Assembly (NCBI GenBank): GCA_963851025.1
Contig: CAWKOA010000016.1
Location: 186,001 to 250,000, forward strand
DNA length: 64,000 bases
Reading direction: 5' to 3'
Source of the DNA: RYN-230 sp963851025
Lineage (GTDB): Bacteria > Actinomycetota > Actinomycetes > Streptosporangiales > Streptosporangiaceae
Positions 52,388 through 61,787 of this stretch are shown piece by piece (position 1 is the first letter of the stretch; each line of letters begins with the position of its first letter). A program made the position numbers and the translations under genes. Below the pieces are notes generated by a model. It saw only the letters and a list, made by a program, of their open reading frames with translations, searched no databases and was not told the DNA's origin.

Positions 52388-55109
52388 GTGACCGCGCTCA
52401 CCGAAGCGGGGTGCTCGTATGCCCTGCTGGCGGACGGCACCACGATCACCATCCGGCCCGCTGGCCCCGGCGACTTCGAGCCCGTGAAGCTACTCCACGA
52501 GGCCATGTCGCCGGACAACCTCTACCTTCGTTTCTTCAGCATGAGCCGCCGGGCCGCCGAGCAGGAGGCGCGCCGGGTGTGCCGGGGTGAGGACGGGTCG
52601 GCCCACGGGGCGATACTCGGCTTCCTGGGCGAGGAACTGGTCGGGGTGGCCAGCTTCGAGCCGGAGGCCGATCCCGAGACCGCCGAGGTCGCGTTCGCCG
52701 TGGCGGACCGGATGCACCGGCGCGGCGTGGCCACCCTGCTGCTGGAGCACCTGGTCTCGCTGGCCCGCGACCGCGGGGTGCGGGTCCTGACCGCCTCGAC
52801 GCTGCCGGAGAACACCGCCATGCTGCGCGTGTTCGCCGACGCCGGGCTGGCCGTGACCCGGCGGCTGGACGACGGGGTGATCGAGCTGAGCATGGCCATC
52901 CCGGGCAGCGCCGGGCTCAGCGAGCCCAGCACGTACCTGGACGCGGTCGCGGGCCGGGAGCAGCAGGCCGAGGTGGCCAGCCTGGAGCCGCTGTTCGCGC
53001 CGCGCTCCGTCGCGGTGGTCGGCGCAGGTCACCGGCCCGGCTCGATCGGCCGGTCCATCCTGCTCAACATCCGGGATGCGGGGTTCACCGGCACCCTGCA
53101 CGCCGTGAACCCGCACCTGGGCGACATCGACGGCATACCCAGTGTGCCGAGCCTGGCCGCGCTGCCCGAGGCGCCCGACCTGGCCGTGGTGACGGTACCC
53201 GCCGCCGCCGTGCTCGACGTGGCCCAGGAGTGCGGCAAGCGCGGGTCCCGGTCCCTGGTGGTGATCACCTCCGGGCTGACCTCGGCGCAGTCCGCCCGCC
53301 TGCTCGACACCTGCCGCCGCTGGGGCATGCGGCTGGTCGGCCCGAACTGCTTCGGCGTCGCGGTCCCGGCCCTCGGGCTGGACGCCACCTTCGCCGCGCA
53401 CCATCCCGCCGCCGGCTCGGCCGGCCTGGTCGTCCAGTCCGGCGGCGTCGGCGTGGCCCTGCTGGAGCACTTCTCCCGGCTGGGCATCGGCATCTCCTCG
53501 TTCGCGTCGGTTGGCGACAAGCTGGACGTGTCGGGCAACGACATGCTGCAGTGGTGGGCCGAGGATGGCACCACCCGGCTGGCCGTGCTGTACCTGGAGT
53601 CGTTCGGCAACCCGCGCAAGTTCGCCCGCACCGCGGCCCGGGTCAGCGCCACCATGCCGGTGCTCACCGTGCACGCGGGCCGGTCGGCACCGGGCCAGCG
53701 CGCGGCCGCCTCGCACACCGCCGCGGCCGCCGCGCCGCTGATCACCCGGCAGGCCCTGTTCGAGCAGGCCGGGATCATCGCGACCACCAGCTTTGGTGAG
53801 CTGCTGGAGGCGGCCGTGCTGCTCGCCTCCCAGCCCGTGCCAGCGGGCAGCCGGGTCTGCGTCCTGTCCAACGCGGGCGGCGCGGGCGTGCTGGCCGCGG
53901 ACGCGTGCGTCGAGGCCGGGCTGGCCGTGGCCACGCCCAGTCACACCGCCCAGGCCCAGCTGGCCACGATCCTCCCGCCGGGCGCCGCGCTCGGCGGCCC
54001 GGTGGACACCACCGCCGCGGTTAGCGCCGAGGCGTTCGGTGCCGCCCTGGCCACGGTGGCCGGTGATACCGGGGTGGACGCGGTCATCGCCCTGGTCGTG
54101 CCGACCGCGGCGTCCGACCTGATCCCGGCGGTCAGCGCGGCCCGGCTGCCCGTCCCGCTGGCGGCCGTGGTGCTGGACCAGGCGGACGCGGTCCAGCTGC
54201 TGCCCGCTGCCGGTGAACAGGCTGCCGGTGATCAGGCCGGCGGCACGGCTGGGCGTCCCGGCGTACGCCTACCCGGAAAGCGCGGCCAAGGCCCTCGCCC
54301 GGGCCGCCCGGTACGGCTCGTGGCGCTCCCGCCCCGCGGACTCGGTCCCGGAGATCGACGGGATCAGGACCGGCGAGGCGCGGGCGCTGATCGACTCGTT
54401 CCTGGACCGGATGCCGGGCGGCGGCTGGCTGCCCGCGGACGAGGCGGACCGGCTGCTGCGCTGCTACCAGCTGCCCATGGTGGATTCCCGGCTGGCGACC
54501 ACCGCCGGCGAGGCCGCGGCCGCCGCCGCGGACCTGGGCGGCCTGGTAGCCCTCAAGGCCCAGGTGCCCGGCCTGGTGCACAAGAGCGACGCCGGGGCCG
54601 TGCTGCTCGGCCTCGACGGCCCCGACGCGGCCCGCGGCGGGTTCACCACCCTCGCGGAACGGTTCGCGGGCAACTTCTCCGGCGTGCTCGTCCAGCCCAT
54701 GATCAGCGGCGGGACCGAGGTCATCATCGGGGTCGTCCAGGAGCCGGTCTTCGGGCCCCTGGTCGTGTTCGGCCTGGGCGGGGTGGCGACCGAGGTCCTC
54801 GGCGACCATGCGGCCCGGCTGGCCCCGCTGACCACCGCCGACGCCGATGACCTGATCCACTCGATCCGGGCCGCGCCGTTGCTGCTCGGCCACCGCGGCC
54901 AGCCGCCGGCCGACGTGGCCGCGCTCCGCGGCGCCCTGCTCCGGATCTCCCGCCTCGCCGATGACCTGCCGCAGGTCGCCGAGCTGGACCTGAACCCGGT
55001 GATCGCCCGGCCCGACGGGGTCACCGCGGTGGACGCCCGGATCCGGGTCACCAGCCACGGGACGGCCGACCCGTTCCTGCGCCAGCTGCCCATGGCCAAG
55101 CGCCCCTGA
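52388..55109 (+). CDS. GNAT-fused ADP-forming acyl-CoA synthetase (frameshift near 54240)
   Basis: The product of about 906 residues has an N-terminal GNAT acetyltransferase domain (about residues 15-175; RMHRRGVATLLLEHLVSLAR). Next come a CoA-binding Rossmann domain (SVAVVGAGHRPGSIGRSILL), a succinyl-CoA ligase-like domain (VVQSGGVGVALLEHFS) and a C-terminal ATP-grasp domain (VALKAQVPGLVHKSDAGAVL, then QPMISGGTEVIIGVV). This is the Pat/PatZ-type fold, with GNAT at the N-terminus as in actinobacteria. It may acetylate proteins, or make ATP from acetyl-CoA if the ligase part is active. The frame shifts by one base at about 54235-54255. The GTG at 52388 follows ACAGGAGAAACA. Phosphoketolase and acetate kinase genes follow. 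Confidence 0.85.
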
Positions 55110-55160
55110 GCCTCTCTTGAGCACCGCGCCCTGACCGTCAAGAGACCGGAGTCCTGCCGT

Positions 55161-57575
55161 ATGAGCGTGACCACCCAGACGGAGCTCACCAGCGATCAGC
55201 TTCAGGCCCTCGACGGGTACTGGCGCGCCGCGAACTACCTGTCCGTCGGGCAGATCTACCTGATGGCCAACCCGCTGCTGACCGAGCCGCTGCGGCCGGA
55301 GCACATCAAGCCGCGGCTGCTCGGCCACTGGGGCACGACGCCCGGGCTGAACTTCCTCTGGTCGCACCTGAACCGGGCCATCGTCACCCACGGCCTGGAC
55401 ATGATGTACGTGATCGGCCCGGGCCACGGCGGCCCGGCCGCGATCGCCAGCACCTGGCTGGACGGCAGCTACAGCGACATCTACCCGAGCATCCCGCGTG
55501 ACCTGGACGGCATGGGCCGGCTGTTCCACCAGTTCTCGTTCCCGGGCGGGGTGCCGAGCCACGTCGCACCGGAAACGCCCGGCTCCATCCACGAGGGCGG
55601 TGAGCTGGGCTATTCGCTGTCCCACGCGCACGGCGCCGCGTTCGACAACCCGGACCTCATCGTGGCCTGCGTGATCGGGGACGGCGAGGCCGAGACCGGC
55701 CCGCTGGCCACCAGCTGGCACTCCGGCAAGTTCCTGAACCCGGCCCGGGACGGGGCGGTCCTGCCGATCCTGCACCTGAACGGCTGGAAGATCGCCAACC
55801 CCACCGTGCTGGCCCGGATCCCCGAGCAGGAGCTGGACGCGCTGCTGCGCGGCTACGGCTACGCGCCGGTGTTCATCACCGGGTCCGACCCGCGGGCCAT
55901 GCACGCCGAGATGGCCGGGGTGCTGGATCAGGTGATCGCCAGGATCCGGGAGATCCAGGGCGAGGCACGCAACGGCTCCAGCCGGAACGGCACCGGCCCC
56001 CGCCAGCGCTGGCCGATGATCGTCATGCGCACCCCGAAGGGCTGGACCGGCCCGGCCGAGGTGGACGGGCACCCGGTGGAGGGCACCTGGCGGGCGCACC
56101 AGGTTCCGCTGGCCGAAGTGCGCACCAACCCGGCGCACCTGCGCCAGCTCGAGGACTGGATGCGGTCCTACCGTCCCGGCGAGCTGTTCGACGCCGACGG
56201 CCGGCCGCGCGGCGAGATCCTCGGCTTCGTCCCGCCCGGCGAGCGCCGGATGGGCTCCAACCCGCACGCCAACGGCGGCCTGCTGCTGCGCGACCTGGCC
56301 CTGCCCGACTTCCGCGGCTACGCGGTGCCGGTGGACCGGCCCGGGGCGACGCTGTCCGAGCCGACCCGGGTGCTGGGCTCGATGCTCCGCGACGTGGCCC
56401 GGCTCAACGCGGCGGCGCAGAACTTCCGCGTGGTCGGGCCGGACGAGACGCAGTCGAACCGGCTGGACGCGCTGCTCGAGGTGACCAGCAAGACCTGGGA
56501 AGAGGCCACGCTGCCGGTGGACGAGCACCTGGCCCCCGACGGCCGGGTCATGGAGATCCTGTCCGAGACCACCTGCCAGGGCTGGCTGGAGGGGTACCTG
56601 CTGACCGGCCGGCACGGCCTGTTCTCCTGCTACGAGGCGTTCATCCACATCGTGGACTCGATGTTCAACCAGCACGCGAAGTGGCTCAAGACCAGCCGGG
56701 CGCTGCCCTGGCGGCGGCCCGTCGCGTCGCTGAATTACCTGCTGACCTCGCACGTGTGGCGGCAGGACCACAACGGGTTCAGCCATCAGGACCCGGGCTT
56801 CATCGACCACGTGATCAACAAGAAGGCGGAGGTCGTCCGGGTCTACCTGCCGCCGGACACGAACACCCTGCTGTCCGTGGGCGACCACTGCCTGCGCAGC
56901 CGGGACTACGTGAACGTGATCGTCGCGGGCAAGCAGCCGTGCCACGACTGGCTGGACATGGACGCCGCCGTCCTGCACTGCACCCGCGGCGCCGGGATCT
57001 GGGAGTGGGCCAGCAACGACCCGGACGGCACCCAGCCCGACGTCGTGCTGGCCTGCGCTGGTGACGTGCCCACCATGGAGGTGCTGGCCGCGACCAGCAT
57101 CCTCCGCGAGCACCTCCCGGACCTGCGGATCCGGGTGGTCAACGTGGTGGACCTGATGCGCCTGGAGCCGGAGACCGAGCACCCGCACGGGATGAGCGAG
57201 GCCGAGTTCAACGCGCTGTTCACCACAGACCGGCCGGTCATCTTCGCCTACCACGGCTACCCGTGGCTGATCCACCGGCTCACCTACCGCCGGGACGGCC
57301 ATCACAACATCCACGTCCGCGGGTACAAGGAGGAGGGCACCACCACCACGCCGTTCGACATGGTGGTCATGAACGACATGGACCGCTTCCACCTGGTGAT
57401 GGACGTCATCGACCGGGTGCCCGGGCTCGATGGCCGGGCCGCCTGGCTGCGCCAGCAGATGACCGACGCCCGCACCCGGCACCGCGCCTACATCCGCGAG
57501 CACGGCGAGGACCTGCCGGAGGTCCGCGACTGGACCTGGCCCGGGCCTGCCGCAGCTCCAGCCGACCGGGCCTGA
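55161..57575 (+). CDS. xfp: Phosphoketolase (xylulose 5-phosphate/fructose 6-phosphate)
   Basis: Phosphoketolase splits xylulose 5-phosphate with phosphate into acetyl phosphate and glyceraldehyde 3-phosphate, using thiamine diphosphate. The 804-residue length is normal. Family landmarks are LLGHWGTTPGLNFLWSHLNR, GPGHGGPAAIASTWLDGSYS, the thiamine-binding GDGEAETGPLATSWHSGKFL and the C-terminal RDGHHNIHVRGYKEEGTTTT. The stop shares a base with the acetate kinase start (TGATG), so acetyl phosphate is converted at once to acetate and ATP. In this window the substrate can come from AraD. It follows the acyl-CoA synthetase by 51 bases and is probably in the same unit. The ATG at 55161 follows CGGAG. 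Confidence 0.95.
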   Translation: MSVTTQTELTSDQLQALDGYWRAANYLSVGQIYLMANPLLTEPLRPEHIKPRLLGHWGTTPGLNFLWSHLNRAIVTHGLDMMYVIGPGHGGPAAIASTWLDGSYSDIYPSIPRDLDGMGRLFHQFSFPGGVPSHVAPETPGSIHEGGELGYSLSHAHGAAFDNPDLIVACVIGDGEAETGPLATSWHSGKFLNPARDGAVLPILHLNGWKIANPTVLARIPEQELDALLRGYGYAPVFITGSDPRAMHAEMAGVLDQVIARIREIQGEARNGSSRNGTGPRQRWPMIVMRTPKGWTGPAEVDGHPVEGTWRAHQVPLAEVRTNPAHLRQLEDWMRSYRPGELFDADGRPRGEILGFVPPGERRMGSNPHANGGLLLRDLALPDFRGYAVPVDRPGATLSEPTRVLGSMLRDVARLNAAAQNFRVVGPDETQSNRLDALLEVTSKTWEEATLPVDEHLAPDGRVMEILSETTCQGWLEGYLLTGRHGLFSCYEAFIHIVDSMFNQHAKWLKTSRALPWRRPVASLNYLLTSHVWRQDHNGFSHQDPGFIDHVINKKAEVVRVYLPPDTNTLLSVGDHCLRSRDYVNVIVAGKQPCHDWLDMDAAVLHCTRGAGIWEWASNDPDGTQPDVVLACAGDVPTMEVLAATSILREHLPDLRIRVVNVVDLMRLEPETEHPHGMSEAEFNALFTTDRPVIFAYHGYPWLIHRLTYRRDGHHNIHVRGYKEEGTTTTPFDMVVMNDMDRFHLVMDVIDRVPGLDGRAAWLRQQMTDARTRHRAYIREHGEDLPEVRDWTWPGPAAAPADRA

Positions 57576-58663
57576 TGGACGTCCTCGTCGTCAACGCCGG
57601 GTCGAGCAGCCTCAAGCTCAGCCTTCTCGACCCGGCCGACCAGGTCCTGGCGGCCACCGAAGTAGAGCACTGGAGCACTGACGAGCCCCCGAAGGCCCTC
57701 ACCTCTTTCCTCAACGGCCTGACCGGGGTCGGTGCCGTCGGCCACCGCATCGTCCACGGCGGGCCGCTGCTGGAGGCGCCTGCGGTCATCAGCCCCAAGG
57801 TCCGCCGGGCCATCGAGGACGCCACCGACCTGGCCCCGCTGCACCAGCCCCGGGCCCTGGGCGGCATCGACGCGGTGTCCGCGCTGCTGCCCGGGGTGCC
57901 CGCCGTGGCCTGCTTCGACACCGCGTTCCACGCCGGGATGCCCGCCGCGGCCAGCACTTACGCCCTGCCCGCCACCTGGCGGGACCGGTTCGGGCTGCGC
58001 CGCTACGGGTTCCACGGCCTGTCCCACGGCTACGCGGCCCGGCGTGCGGCACAGATGCTGGGCACTGTCCCGCAGCAGCTCCGGATCGTGTCCTGCCATC
58101 TCGGCGCGGGGGCCTCGCTGGCCGCGGTGCGCCGCGGCCGCAGCGTGGACACCACCATGGGCTTCACCCCGCTGGAGGGGCTGGTCATGGCGACCCGGGC
58201 CGGGAACACCGATCCGGGCCTGCTGCTGTGGCTGCTCCGCGACGGCGGCCTGAGCCTGGACGAGCTGGCCGAGGGGCTGGAGCACGGCTCCGGCCTGGCC
58301 GGGCTGGCCGGCTCGGCCGACATGCGGGACGTGACCCGGAAGGCGGACGCCGGCGACCCGGCCGCGGTCCTCGCCCTGGAGGTCTACCTGCACCGGCTGC
58401 GGCAGCTGATCGCGGGCATGGCCGCGGCCATGGACGGCCTGGACGTGCTGGTGTTCACCGGCGGGATCGGGGAGCACCAGCCGCTCATCCGGTCCCGGGC
58501 CGCGCCCGCCTTCCTCGGCGTGCTCCTCGACGAGCAGCGCAACCAGGCCGCCGCGGCGGACGCCGACATCGGCGCGGCCGGGGCGCCGGCCGCCGCGCTG
58601 GTGGTCACCTCGCGGGAGGACATCGAGATCGCCCGCCAGGTCCGCGCCCTCCTCAGCAGTTAA
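57575..58663 (+). CDS. ackA: Acetate kinase
   Basis: Acetate kinase makes ATP from acetyl phosphate and ADP. The 362-residue protein has the ASKHA-fold start VLVVNAGSSSLKLSL, the signature GHRIVHGG, the substrate region ACFDTAFHAGMP, the nucleotide-binding YGFHGLSHGYAARRA and CHLGAGASLAAVRRG, and the late FTGGIGEHQPLIR. It is slightly shorter than the usual 390-400 residues. Direct coupling to the phosphoketolase (TGATG) and the absence of a phosphotransacetylase gene nearby indicate that acetyl phosphate comes from phosphoketolase rather than from acetyl-CoA. Confidence 0.95.
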   Translation: MDVLVVNAGSSSLKLSLLDPADQVLAATEVEHWSTDEPPKALTSFLNGLTGVGAVGHRIVHGGPLLEAPAVISPKVRRAIEDATDLAPLHQPRALGGIDAVSALLPGVPAVACFDTAFHAGMPAAASTYALPATWRDRFGLRRYGFHGLSHGYAARRAAQMLGTVPQQLRIVSCHLGAGASLAAVRRGRSVDTTMGFTPLEGLVMATRAGNTDPGLLLWLLRDGGLSLDELAEGLEHGSGLAGLAGSADMRDVTRKADAGDPAAVLALEVYLHRLRQLIAGMAAAMDGLDVLVFTGGIGEHQPLIRSRAAPAFLGVLLDEQRNQAAAADADIGAAGAPAAALVVTSREDIEIARQVRALLSS

Positions 58664-58699
58664 GGCCCGGCTGCCCGGCGGAAGCCTTGACTGCCCATC

Positions 58700-58732
58700 C
58701 GCCTATCAAAGTGATATCATATTTGACAGGCG
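58700..58732. promoter_or_regulatory. Long imperfect palindrome before a small membrane protein gene
   Basis: Nested complementary blocks CGCCT/AGGCG, TCAAA/TTTGA and the perfect centre TGATATCA make a 33-base near-palindrome in an otherwise very GC-rich sequence. It ends about 40 bases before the ATG at 58772 and probably overlaps its promoter, so an operator for an unknown dimeric regulator is likely. Confidence 0.6.
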
Positions 58733-58771
58733 ATCGGGTGACCGGCACCACAATCCGCAGGAGGCACCCCG

Positions 58772-59053
58772 ATGAACGCAGCCAGCGACAACCCAGCTGC
58801 CCAAGGCCTGCGCGGGTGGTGGGCAACTCCCCCGCGACCCGGCCTGCAGCGCCTGATCAACCCATGGGAGTACCGCCACCTCCGCGCCTTCGGGCTCACG
58901 CGCATCGCCGGCGGCAGTGTCGCGACCGGCGCGGGCGTCGTGTGCCTCTCGTACGGCGTCTACGGATGGGCCGCCTTCTTCCTGGTGATCGGGGCGCTGA
59001 ATCTCGGGGGCGGCTGCTGGTACGTCACTATCGCCCGCACCACAGCAGCCTGA
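58772..59053 (+). CDS. Small two-span membrane protein
   Basis: This 93-residue protein is not one I can name. A cytoplasmic start of about 45 residues contains LINPWEYRHLRAFGLTRI and is followed by two closely spaced membrane segments (GGSVATGAGVVCLSYGVYG and AAFFLVIGALNLGGGCWYV) and a short tail. GCAGGAGG precedes the ATG at the right distance, which supports it as a real gene. It stands alone between acetate kinase and a Usp gene on the other strand. The AT-rich palindrome upstream suggests tight regulation. Confidence 0.72.
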   Translation: MNAASDNPAAQGLRGWWATPPRPGLQRLINPWEYRHLRAFGLTRIAGGSVATGAGVVCLSYGVYGWAAFFLVIGALNLGGGCWYVTIARTTAA

Positions 59054-59357
59054 TCCTGAGCCCGGCCAGACCCCTGGCGGCCCCCAGCCGGCTGGCGTGT
59101 GCATGTGCGTGTGCGGAACCCGTCGCGATCGCAGCGGTTCCGGCACACGAATGGCCCGTGCGGCGCTGCCGGCCGGCCGGCGGGCGGCCAGCGGCCGGCG
59201 TCATCGCAGGTCACAGCATGGACACCCGACGCCATGGCGGGGCCAGCGCACCTGACAGCGGGAAAAGACCACAAACGGCCCGCCGCGACGCGGCCACCAG
59301 CCGGCGTGCCCATGATCGCGGTCAAATACGAGACCGATGGGGGTCCGGAGTGAACTG
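59054..59357. other. Intergenic, nothing recognised
   Basis: These 304 bases lie between the small membrane protein and the convergent Usp gene. I see no gene with a ribosome binding site, no strong hairpin and no repeat. Open frames here read as arginine/proline-rich shadow sequence. Confidence 0.6.
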
Positions 59358-59882
59358 CTAGCGGCCGGCCGGGACGGCGCCGGGCCGGTGCCGGAAGGCC
59401 CAGCCGCGCAGGCCGTGCCCGGCGGCGCGGCCGAGGTCCGGCGGGGGCACGGCCACGACCGGGCACGTCGCGTGGGCCAGGCAGTACCGGCTCACCCAGG
59501 AGCTGACCAGGTGACGCACCGCGCCACGGCGGCCCGCCCCGACGACCAGCAGGTCACCGGGCTCGCAGGCGGCCGCGACGAGCACCTCGCCGGGCTCGCC
59601 GCGCAGTACCTCCGGCTCGGCCGGGCGGCCCGCCGGGGCGATCCCGCCCCAGGCCAGGTCGAGCGATGCCCACAGCCGGAGCCAGGCCGCGTCCCGCCAG
59701 ACCTGGCGCAGGAACCCGGACGGATGACTGCGGTCGGCGAAGTCGCCGCCGGGCGGCATCCAGGCCAGCACGGGGATGAGGGTGGCGTCGTTCTCCCGCG
59801 CGATCCCGGCCGCGTAGCGCAGGGCCTGCAGGCTGCCCGGCGAGCCGCTGGTGCCGATGATGATCCGACGAGCGCCGTGCAC
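59358..59882 (-). CDS. Universal stress protein (UspA family), second copy
   Basis: This is a 174-residue Usp protein with IIIGTSGSPGSLQALRYAAG at the start and the phosphate-loop region GAGRRGAVRHLVSSWVS near residue 120. The final Gly-Ser of the classical ATP-binding motif is Ser-Ser here, so ATP binding is less certain than for the Usp at 30732. A basic extension of about 25 residues follows the fold. GAAGGAG precedes the ATG. It closes the hypoxia island, which is thus framed by Usp genes at both ends. I found no convincing DevR box before it. Confidence 0.85.
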   Translation of the reverse strand: MHGARRIIIGTSGSPGSLQALRYAAGIARENDATLIPVLAWMPPGGDFADRSHPSGFLRQVWRDAAWLRLWASLDLAWGGIAPAGRPAEPEVLRGEPGEVLVAAACEPGDLLVVGAGRRGAVRHLVSSWVSRYCLAHATCPVVAVPPPDLGRAAGHGLRGWAFRHRPGAVPAGR

Positions 59883-60009
59883 GGGGATGCTCCTTCCGGA
59901 CGGGGGTCTGCCGTCATCCAGCTAACCGCGCCGATCCCGGCCGGGGCCCGGTCCTGACACCTCCCTAACAGGCCGGCGCCGGATCCATGCGTGCCGCCTA
60001 CGCGCGACG

Positions 60010-60039
60010 TTGACATTCACTCTGAATTGAGAGTAGCTT
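60010..60039 (+). promoter_or_regulatory. Promoter with TetR-type operator before the MFS gene
   Basis: TTGACA (60010-60015) and TAGCTT (60034-60039) are separated by 18 bases. The spacer holds ACTCTGAATTGAGAGT (60019-60034), a palindrome with 5-bp arms and an AATT centre. This is the expected site for the TetR regulator encoded behind the exporter. Confidence 0.62.
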
Positions 60040-60089
60040 TCTTTTGAGCTTGACTCTCCGCTAGAGACTTTGATTCAGGGTGGTGACTC

Positions 60090-61787
60090 ATGAGTGCAGA
60101 CGCCGGCCGCATGACGGTCCCGCAGGCGCCGGGTGCGGGCCGCCGGGATAGCCGCCGCTGGTGGGCACTGATCGCTATCTCGGCCAGTGTGCTGGTCGTG
60201 GGGCTCGACCTGACCGTGCTCAACCTGGCGTTGCCGGTGCTGTCCACCCAGCTCCACGCGTCCACCACGGACCTGCAGTGGTTCTCCGCGTCGTACAGCC
60301 TGGTGCTGGCGGCGGCCCTGCTGCCCGCCGGGCTGCTCGGTGACCGGGCCGGGCGCAAGAAGATGCTGCTGATCGCGCTGGTGGTATTCGGCGCCAGCTC
60401 GGCCGCGTGCGCGTTCGCCGGGTCGCCCGGCGAGCTGATCGCGGCCCGCGCCGTGCTCGGCCTCGGCGCCGCGGTGATCTTCCCGATGTCGATCGCCGTG
60501 GTGCCCGTGCTGTTCACCCCGCAGGAGCAGCCCCGGGCGATCGCGGTGGTGATGGGCGCGACGTTCATCGCCTACCCGGTCGGCCCGCTGCTGGGCGGCT
60601 GGCTGCTGGACAACTTCTGGTGGGGCTCGGTCTTCCTGATCAACGTGCCGGTGGTGGTGGTGGCCCTGGTCGCCGTGGCGCTGCTGATGCCCGAGTCGCG
60701 CGGCAGCCAGCGCCGTGCGGGCCACTGGATCGACGTCCCGGGGATCATCCTGTCCAGCCTGGGGCTGACCGCGCTGACCTACGGCTTCATCAAGGCGGGC
60801 CAGAACGGCTGGGGCAACCCGGCCGCCGTGGCCACCATCCTGGCCGGCGCGGCCACGCTGGCCGGGTTCGTGGCCTGGGAGCGCCAGGCCGGCCGGCACG
60901 GCCAGCCGCTGGTCCAGCTGGAGCTGTTCCGCTCGGCCGCCTTCACCTGGGGCACGATCCTGACCACGTTCGTCTCGTTCGCGATGTTCGGCATCCTGTT
61001 CGCGATGCCGCAGTATTTCCAGGAGGTCCGCGGCCTGGACTCCTTCGCCACCGGGCTGCGGATGCTGCCGATGATCGGCGGGATGGTCATCGGCATGATC
61101 GGCGGCACCCGGCTGCAGACGCCGCCGAAGGGCCCGGACGGCGCCCCCGCGGGCGATCCCCCCGTCGGCCCCAAGATCCTGGTCACGGCCGGCTTCGTGG
61201 TGATGGCCGCGGGCCTGGCCGTGGGGGCCACGACCAGCGCGGCCAGCGGGTCCGTGTTCACCGCGACCTGGTACGCGGTGGCCGGGCTGGGCCTGGGACT
61301 GGCCATGCCGGCCGCCATGAACGCGGCGCTGGGCGCGCTGACGGCGGAGCGGAGCGGATCCGGGTCGGCGCTGATCACCGCGATGCGCCAGGTCGGGGCC
61401 ACGATCGGGGTCGCGGTGCTGGGCACCATCCTGCTGTCGGCCTACCGGAGCCAGCTCGACCTGGGCGGGCTTCCGGCCGAGGCCGCCAGCGCGGTGCGCA
61501 CCGGCGTCGCGGCCGGGGTGGGGGTGGCAGCCGGGCTGCACTCGGCGGCCCTGCTCGTCTCGGTGCGCGCCGCGTTCGCGCACGGCCTGGACGTCATGCT
61601 GGCCGTGTGCGCGGGCATCGCCGGGCTCAGCGCGGTGCTCGCGCTGGTCTTCCTGCCCCGCCGGGCCCACGCGGGCGCCCGCCCCGAGGGCGGCCCGGGA
61701 CCGGCCGCGGTCACCGGGTCCGGCGCTCCGCTCGCGCCGGCGCAGCCGGACGGGCAGGATCAGGGGCATGAGCACGCACGACACTGA
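60090..61787 (+). CDS. MFS drug exporter (DHA2/EmrB-QacA type)
   Basis: This 565-residue inner-membrane transporter has 14 predicted membrane segments, typical of the DHA2 family of proton-driven drug exporters. Motif C-like and family motifs are visible: VVGLDLTVLNLALPVLS in helix 1, GDRAGRKKMLL after helix 2, and LGLGAAVIFPMSIAVVPVLF in helix 4. It also has an insert-like cytoplasmic loop (about residues 345-365, GPDGAPAGDPPVGP). The regulator gene overlaps its end by 20 bases, so both are one unit under the TTGACA promoter. The drug or metabolite is unknown. Confidence 0.9.
   Translation: MSADAGRMTVPQAPGAGRRDSRRWWALIAISASVLVVGLDLTVLNLALPVLSTQLHASTTDLQWFSASYSLVLAAALLPAGLLGDRAGRKKMLLIALVVFGASSAACAFAGSPGELIAARAVLGLGAAVIFPMSIAVVPVLFTPQEQPRAIAVVMGATFIAYPVGPLLGGWLLDNFWWGSVFLINVPVVVVALVAVALLMPESRGSQRRAGHWIDVPGIILSSLGLTALTYGFIKAGQNGWGNPAAVATILAGAATLAGFVAWERQAGRHGQPLVQLELFRSAAFTWGTILTTFVSFAMFGILFAMPQYFQEVRGLDSFATGLRMLPMIGGMVIGMIGGTRLQTPPKGPDGAPAGDPPVGPKILVTAGFVVMAAGLAVGATTSAASGSVFTATWYAVAGLGLGLAMPAAMNAALGALTAERSGSGSALITAMRQVGATIGVAVLGTILLSAYRSQLDLGGLPAEAASAVRTGVAAGVGVAAGLHSAALLVSVRAAFAHGLDVMLAVCAGIAGLSAVLALVFLPRRAHAGARPEGGPGPAAVTGSGAPLAPAQPDGQDQGHEHARH

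Noticed and set aside
55142..55155. GAGACCGGAGTCCT before phosphoketolase as a DevR box
   Set aside because: It scores 9 of 14 but ends five bases before the ATG and includes the ribosome binding site, so it is better explained as that.
54132..57503. An 1123-residue open frame on the minus strand opposite phosphoketolase
   Set aside because: It is an antisense shadow caused by GC-rich third positions; the plus strand encodes a textbook phosphoketolase and the minus translation has no family signal.
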